64,000 nt of DNA from Stenogyne calaminthoides. Taxonomy: Eukaryota > Streptophyta > Magnoliopsida > Lamiales > Lamiaceae. The stretch spans positions 744,001-808,000 of the forward strand of contig JBBCBC010000012.1 of assembly GCA_037126765.1 (NCBI GenBank), read 5' to 3'. A model generated the notes under the pieces. The model worked only from the letters and a program-made list of their open reading frames with translations, ran no database searches and was not told where the DNA came from. Position numbers and translations under genes: made by a program. Shown piece by piece: positions 58,629 through 64,000 of this stretch. How positions within the stretch are numbered: the first letter of the stretch is position 1; each line of letters opens with the position of its first letter.

Positions 58629-59672
58629 TTGAAGCAGTACCTTGCAGATACTCAGACACTGTCTAAGCCTATCCCAGGCGAACAACTCTATCTGTATCTT
58701 GCTGCGTCCGAACATGCAATCAGTGTTGTGCTCGTACGGGCAGAAGGGACCACACATTTGCCCGTTTACTATGTTAGCCAAGTGCTAAAAGAGGCCGAGC
58801 TCCGGTATCCTCCACTGGAAAAATTAGCATACGCCCTCGTAATGAGTGTGCGAAAATTGCGACCATATTTTTTCGACCACTCAGTTGAGGTATTGACCGC
58901 ATTTCCATTGCGCCAAGTCCTCCACCGACCAGATACTTCGGGCAGGTTGCTCAAATGGGCGGTGGAGTTAGGACAATTCGGCATTACGTTCGCTCCACGA
59001 ACAGCAATGAAGGGCCAAGTTATGGCCGATTTCATGGTTGAATTGACATATCCACAAATTCTTGAAAAAATTATCGATCAACCATGGCACATGTATGTTG
59101 ATGGTTCATCAACAAGTTCAAGAGCCGGAGCAGGCGTAGTTCTCATCAGCCCAACCAAACAAACATTTACAACAGCCATCCGATTTGATTTCCCAGCTAC
59201 AAATAATGAAGCTGAATATGAAGCATTGATCATTTGGACTACGATGGCAATGACAATGGGAATCAAGAGGTCGATGATCTATAGCGATTCGGATAATTGT
59301 TTATCAAGTAACAAAGCGATCTCTACGAAGCTCGAGGCGAACAGATGGCACAATATCAACAGCTTGCAAAAGAATTGCTCGAGCATTTTGAACAAGTTTT
59401 TTATCGAACGATTACCACGATTGGGTAATTCTTTCGCTGACGCTTTGGCACGCCTGGCAACAGCAGAAGGAGTGAGCGAACACAACAAGACATTGTGGTC
59501 GTCCACGGCTACCAGACGCCATCGGTTCGTAATTATGATCGCCCAAATAACATGCCGGACAAGAAACTTGGATGACTCAATAATGAGTTACTTACAAAAG
59601 GGACTTCTCCGCGAAAATAGGGCCCAAAGTCGCTCGCCTCGGGTTCTGATCGCTTTCGATATACTATTATAG
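58629..59672 (+). pseudogene. RT connection and RNase H of element R
   Basis: 347 open residues. LYLYLAASEHAISVVLVR and PVYYVSQVLKEAELRYPPLE belong to the RT connection. YVDGSSTSSRAGAGVVLIS, NNEAEYEAL and IYSDSD are the RNase H blocks with D, E and D. After the last, the sequence has a local frame slip (DNCLSSN in place of SQLIV.Q), and the end diverges. Confidence 0.88.
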
Positions 59673-59735
59673 GCGAGCATTTGTACAAAAAAAGCTTCTC
59701 ACTTCCCTTCGAAGTGTATTACTCTGAAGAAGGAC

Positions 59736-60817
59736 ATGTCTTCGCAACAAATCCATGATGGAGTATGCGGAAATCATACAGGTGGGCTAAATCCCGCACA
59801 TAAAATAATCGAGCAAGGTTATTATTGGCCAACCCTAAAAGGATTCGCTCGATATGCTATTTCGTGTCATCGATTGCAGTACATGCTCCGCTTATTCATA
59901 GCCCACCAAGAATTGGTGTCGGTTTATAGCCCATGGCTTTTTGCCAAATGGGGATCGATTTGATCGGCCCATTTCCCTCCACCGCACATCGGGAGTTAGA
60001 TATCTTTGTGGTGGCCGTTGATTATTATACTAAATGGGCAGAAGCTGAGGCCATTGTCAAGATCACCGAACAAAGGATGTGGAACTTTGTTTGGAAAAGT
60101 ATCATCTGTCGATTTGGGCTTCCCCAATCATTGGTCACTGATAACGGCAAACAATTCGATGGAAGTGAATTCAGACAAAATTGTGTTCGCTGAGGCATAA
60201 AAAAACACTACTCAACTCCATATTATCCCCAGTCAAACGGTCAAGTTGAAGCCGTTAATAAAATTATCAAGCATACCCTCAAGGCTAGACTTGATAATTC
60301 CAAGGGGGGAGGATGGGCTGAAGAGTTGCCTGAAATATTATGGGCTTATCGAACAACTTTCAGAACATCAACTGCGGAGACCCCGTTTGCTTTAGCATTT
60401 GGTGCGGAAGCTGTTATACCCGCAGAAATCAAGATTCCAAGTCATCGAACAATGACTTTCGGAGAGCATATTAATGACCAGGCGCTCGCTCTGAATTCAG
60501 ACCTGTTGGAAGAAAGAAGGACGGAGGCTGATTTCAAGAATGCTATGTATAAAAAGAGATCAGAAAAGTTTTATAATTCCAAAGTCCGAACGCGCAGGTT
60601 CAATGTGGGCGAGCTGGTTTTAAGGCGATCAATGGGGGTACCAAGTGGTGTGTTCGGTCGAGCATGGGAAGGTCCTTTCAGAGTCCGTAAGCGTTTGCTA
60701 AGCGGGCATATGACTTGGAGGACTGAATGGAGTCCCATTGTCTTACTCGTGGAACGCGTCAAATTTGAAAAAATACTATCAATAAAAGGCGAGCATAGTA
60801 TCGGCGAACAAAGTTAA
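59736..60817 (+). pseudogene. Integrase of element R
   Basis: HTGGLNPAHKIIEQGYYWP gives the HH half of the zinc finger, but the CxxC half reads CHRLQ, so one Cys is lost. DLIGPFP, VVAVDYYTKWAEA and LVTDNGKQFDG are the core blocks with two of the catalytic Asp residues. After a frameshift at about 60190, YYPQSNGQVEAVNK supplies the Glu. The C-terminal domain (60326-60817) is open and includes WAYRTTFRTST and ELVLRRSMG. Confidence 0.88.
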
Positions 60818-61185
60818 AACAAGTTAAAGCGAGCATATTGTTGGCCGAACACAATGTTCTGTATAGCTGAAACGAATACAAAGGGCCGAACATAATCAGC
60901 CATTCAGTTCAAACGAGTAGGACGACCATAAAAGAAGAGTATATCATTTTCGATGCATATCTTCAAGATGCTGGACAGCACTATCGTTAGACAGAAGATA
61001 CGTGTCAAAACGGGTTGTCAGCAGAAGATACATATCGGAACGAGTTGACAAGTGGTGGCAGCCATGCAGGGATGAGTTAATTTTTTGAGCAAAAAGTCAT
61101 CAAAAGCGAAGCAGAGATGTCAAAGGGGAACAAAAATAAGAGAGCTAGCACCGGTTACTGTACAAAGACCGGCTTGGGATAGTTC

Positions 61186-61194
61186 TATAAATAG
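61186..61194 (+). promoter_or_regulatory. Conserved TATA-like box downstream of pol (element R)
   Basis: TATAAATAG in the context GGGATAGTTCTATAAATAG. Element L has the same 19-base context at 2036-2054 on its sense strand. A transcript from here would run toward the 3' LTR. Confidence 0.4.
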
Positions 61195-62164
61195 GGGCAT
61201 CTTGATAGGCGACAAAAGCGTAAAAAACATATGAAGAAGAAAAAAAGGAAAAATCTTGTGATTCTCGGAAGGTTTCGGTTTAGTATGCCCCTGGGCGTAG
61301 AAGAATTCGGTTCTCGATTCAAAGAATCATTGGTTGAATCAAGCGTCGCCTTACGATCACGAGTCTTTTACCCCGTATGACTTTGCGAGCACAGGTTGAA
61401 GCTCGTTGCGGACTCAAGATGCTCGGCGAGTTATGGTTGCCACTCCACGTTACTCATCGCCACGCGATAATAAGCCCCATGAGTCCCCTATGCATCCCCA
61501 AAATCTCCTCCGAATGGGAGGGATGTCATAGTGTCCGCTCAAAAACAAGATGCGGATGCCGATGCTCGTGCATCTCTTTGGAGGGGAGAATGGTGCGGTT
61601 TGAAAGTTTTGCTCAAGACCTATTTTAGGCGGCGAGGAATGCGCGCCACATGCTCATGCTCCGCAATGCCCAAGATAACCACAACTTGTCCAGGAGGGAC
61701 AAAAGTTTATGCTGCTGCTGCCTGAGCATGTTACAAAAGAAAGAAGGGTAGACAGGATTATGTGCCACATACTTGTCAACATCAATTCATGGACAAGGTG
61801 AGGCGTTTCAGGTCTACTCAAGACAAGGTTTAAATTCAAAACCCAAGTCCGATGACAATAAGTTGTGTAATAGATAGTCTTCTTCAGATATGAAGGATGT
61901 AATAGAATACAAAGTGTTGCAAAAAAAAAAAAAGAAAGATATATGTACTTTTTGTTCGCTAAGATTTTCTAGTTAAGCCTATTTTGAGGTCGCACCTAAG
62001 CTTTAAACGACCGAACAAAGATTTAACGAGCCCAGTCTATGTTCACCTTACAAACGAAGTTCAGTACTCGATTCCATGACAAAAAGCGAGTAATGGGTAC
62101 GCAATGATAAGACGACTAGTACTTACAGATACCCGTAGTGAAGCGGGTGACGAGTCTTGGTCGC

Positions 62165-62310
62165 ACTAAATAAGACGACCCCTAGACGAAGTGAAGTGAT
62201 GACCTAAATAAGACGATTGCGCACCAAGAAAGGGGGGGTTCATAAAGTAACCCATCTGGTCGCATCTAAATAAGACGATCAACCGATTGCAACGTCAATA
62301 AGACAATCAA
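62165..62310 (+). repeat. AAATAAGACGA spaced repeat of element R
   Basis: Four copies of (GTCGCAC or CGCATC)TAAATAAGACGA at about 45-60-bp spacing. The inverted counterpart is at about 946-1110 in element L. Confidence 0.75.
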
Positions 62311-62621
62311 AAACGAAAGAAGTCAGGAGCGGGCATAGGCAAACCCAATGTTCGAATTCATTCAGAAAAAAAGGGGCAAAAACTGGAAAACAATAAAGCG
62401 AACGCAAAGCAACAAAGCAAACATCAAGCAACACAAGTATCAACATTCATCCTCAACAAACAGGTTAGAGGAAACGGTTCGGTATGTAATCCATTCGTCC
62501 AATTGTAAATATGTTCGAACAAAAGACAAGAAATCAAAAGTGTTAAAGGCGTTGTTCGAACAAAAGAGTGAAGAAGACCAAAAAATTACATAACGCATGT
62601 TCGACAAAGAAAAAATAAACA

Positions 62622-64000
62622 TCAAGGAACAAAGTCAAAATTGGGAGTAAACGGGAGAGAAACATCGAACGAATTGTGCTCAGCCCCCTCAACAACAACT
62701 CCTTCGGTATGGTCAGTTACCAAACGCTCGTCGTCATTTGGTGCATTACGCTCGGGAGGTCCCTTTGCTCGCCACACTTTTTGATCGGTCCCAGCTCGGT
62801 CCGAAGATTTTGGCCAAAGAACCTCAAAGAATATTCATGTCTGAGCCCTCTTCCTCATCTAGAATCGGATCATCAACTTTGATCCCTTCAGGAAGAACGG
62901 AGAAATCGCACAGATCATTTAAATCTGACATTGGAAGGTTGCGATCCGGAGGGTTATCAATCGCATCTTTGAAAATTTGGATATGAGAGGAGAAATTTGT
63001 TCGCTGTTGAGTATCTGGCGAACAGATCGAACGGCATCGGCGAAGGCGCAAATATACGAGAAGTTCGACATAGAGTCGACATACTCATCATCGTGCAGTT
63101 TTGAGTTTTCGAGACCTAAACGAGTATTAGTCTCTCAAAGAATGATGAGTCAGAAGTCGAAAGTCGTCCCTCTCACTTTCCATTTTTTCAACACCAGCTC
63201 GGAGTTTACGAAGCTCAACATTCATTTCTTCCTGAGCTCTTCGTATATTGATCACCTCCTCCTGAGACTGATTCAGTGCCTCTCTTGTTTGACGAGCATC
63301 TTCTTGAGCCAGGCGAGCATTCTCTTGAAATCGGCGGGCATCCTCCTGAGCCCGATGGGCGCCAGCTTGTGCCGAAACAGATTGCTCCTGAGCCAATCTC
63401 AGTTCATCCTGGACTCTGTTCAGCTCGACCACCTTATCTTCAAAGTTCCTAATCAAAGCCAAATAATTGGCTTGGAGGTTAGCGGATTGAGCATAAGCTT
63501 TCTCAAGAGCGACCATAGATTGGCCCTGAAGCACCAGCCCCAGACGCATATTTTCCAAGGGGGTGGGACCCGTAGTGGACTCCTCCGGATCGATGAGTCC
63601 ACTTTCGAGCGAGTCCGGCAAGCTTTCGAACATGCTCTCCTAACGCCTGGAACTTTTGCGAACACTCGGACAGCAAAAGTAATTCTTGGGTTGGGCATTA
63701 GGGCGACAACCCGCTTCAACCTACAATATATATATTCGACCAAGTGAATATAGAGATATCGACCAGAAACCAAAGCAGCAACAGAGCGAGCAAAATGTAC
63801 CTGCCCACGCGAGCTGGATCCCATCCCAAGAATGATTTATCTTCAGGAGACCGGAGCTCAGGATCTAACGGAGTCCATGATCGGGGTCCAGCTGGAGGTG
63901 GAGAAGATGTGCCAACTTCCATTTCAACAATCTGCGAAATGGGACCCGACAACAATGAGGCGGCCGCCTCGATCGCCTCGACAAGTGGGGTCCGAGTCGA
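62622..64000 (-). pseudogene. Antisense coiled-coil ORF of element R (apparently spliced)
   Basis: It runs opposite to gag-pol and enters from beyond the window. The first visible exon (to about 63802) has SWTPLDPELRSPEDKSFLGW. An intron with GT (GGCAG/GTACAT) and AG (TTGTAG/GTTGAAG) spans about 63721-63801. A long coiled coil follows (63127-63633), rich in AQEDAR, LRLAQEQ and VELRKLRAG heptad-like repeats. The tail includes LPEGIKVDDPILDEEEG, and an acidic end stops at 62622-62624. One base is missing near 63140 compared with element L. Antisense ORFs are known in the Tat lineage. The function is unknown. Confidence 0.7.

Larger units (their letters stand above)
60820..62620. other. Non-coding region between integrase and antisense ORF of element R
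   Basis: No supported gene. It has a TATA-like TCTATAAATAGGGGC (61184-61198) and an A-rich run near 61920. An array of CTAAATAAGACGA repeats lies at about 62165-62310, corresponding to the inverted region 946-2045 of element L. Confidence 0.65.
53844..64000 (+). mobile_element. Tat-like Ty3/gypsy LTR retrotransposon 'R' (partial, decayed)
   Basis: Same family as element L, on the plus strand: 5' LTR, primer-binding site, gag, protease, RT, RNase H, integrase, non-coding region, antisense ORF. It inserted into the copia pol fragment (the CCAAT at 53839-53843 would be the target duplication). The 3' LTR lies beyond the window. It keeps DTG and YIDD motifs but has frameshifts in gag, RT-RH and integrase. 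Confidence 0.92.

Overview
This is nuclear DNA from a eudicot plant. The signs are AT-rich non-coding sequence, short U2-type introns, plant-specific transposon families (Stowaway-like MITEs, CACTA, MULE, hAT, Tat-like Ty3/gypsy, Ty1/copia, tRNA-derived SINEs) and one host gene, a WRKY transcription factor. The species cannot be named from the sequence. The window is a gene island of one intact gene in a large, repeatedly nested transposon landscape. I see no prokaryotic features, CRISPR array or rRNA.

Layout. 1-9643: a decayed Tat-like Ty3/gypsy element on the minus strand ('element L'), cut by the window start, with its 5' LTR at 8417-9643. 9644-16560: intergenic DNA with a MULE transposase/OTU pseudogene (about 11100-13520), a non-autonomous MULE (14703-15961, 9-bp target duplication) carrying a nested hAT element (14770-15224, 8-bp target duplication), and a SINE-like sequence. 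16911-19085: a four-exon WRKY gene (group IIa, WRKY40-like) on the minus strand, with MITEs in introns 2 and 3. 19200-25840: its upstream region, with small repeats, MITEs and a SINE. 25841-37170: an old inverted-repeat element split by a 10,319-bp CACTA transposon (26341-36659). The empty target site can be read from a neighbouring repeat copy. The CACTA element holds a scrambled Transposase_24-like gene, a tRNA-like cluster, a 22-bp minisatellite and a foldback element, but no recognisable TNP2-type transposase. 38442-39334: a tandem duplication and a foldback element with telomere-like repeats at its centre. 39494-48554: a Ty1/copia element on the minus strand with both LTRs but no matching target duplication. 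48573-50126: a solo LTR with a perfect 5-bp target duplication inside a minisatellite. 50690-52322: an unassigned LTR-like segment. 52340-53843: a copia fragment interrupted by 'element R' (53844-64000+), a second Tat-like element of the same family as L but on the opposite strand.

How the parts work together. Only the WRKY gene looks able to make an intact protein. It has a DLNxxP (EAR-type) repression motif, a leucine-zipper-like segment and a complete WRKY domain with a C2H2 zinc finger, which fits a defence or hormone-responsive transcriptional regulator. The transposons are all broken in some way. The most informative for biology are the two Tat-like copies, which share an antisense coiled-coil ORF (apparently spliced in R), a TATA-like box and a repeat array downstream of pol, and the CACTA element. 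I found no clear new multi-gene system. The best leads are the antisense ORF module, the Pol III-like cluster inside the CACTA element, the motif-specific divergence between the copia LTRs, and the telomere-like foldback.
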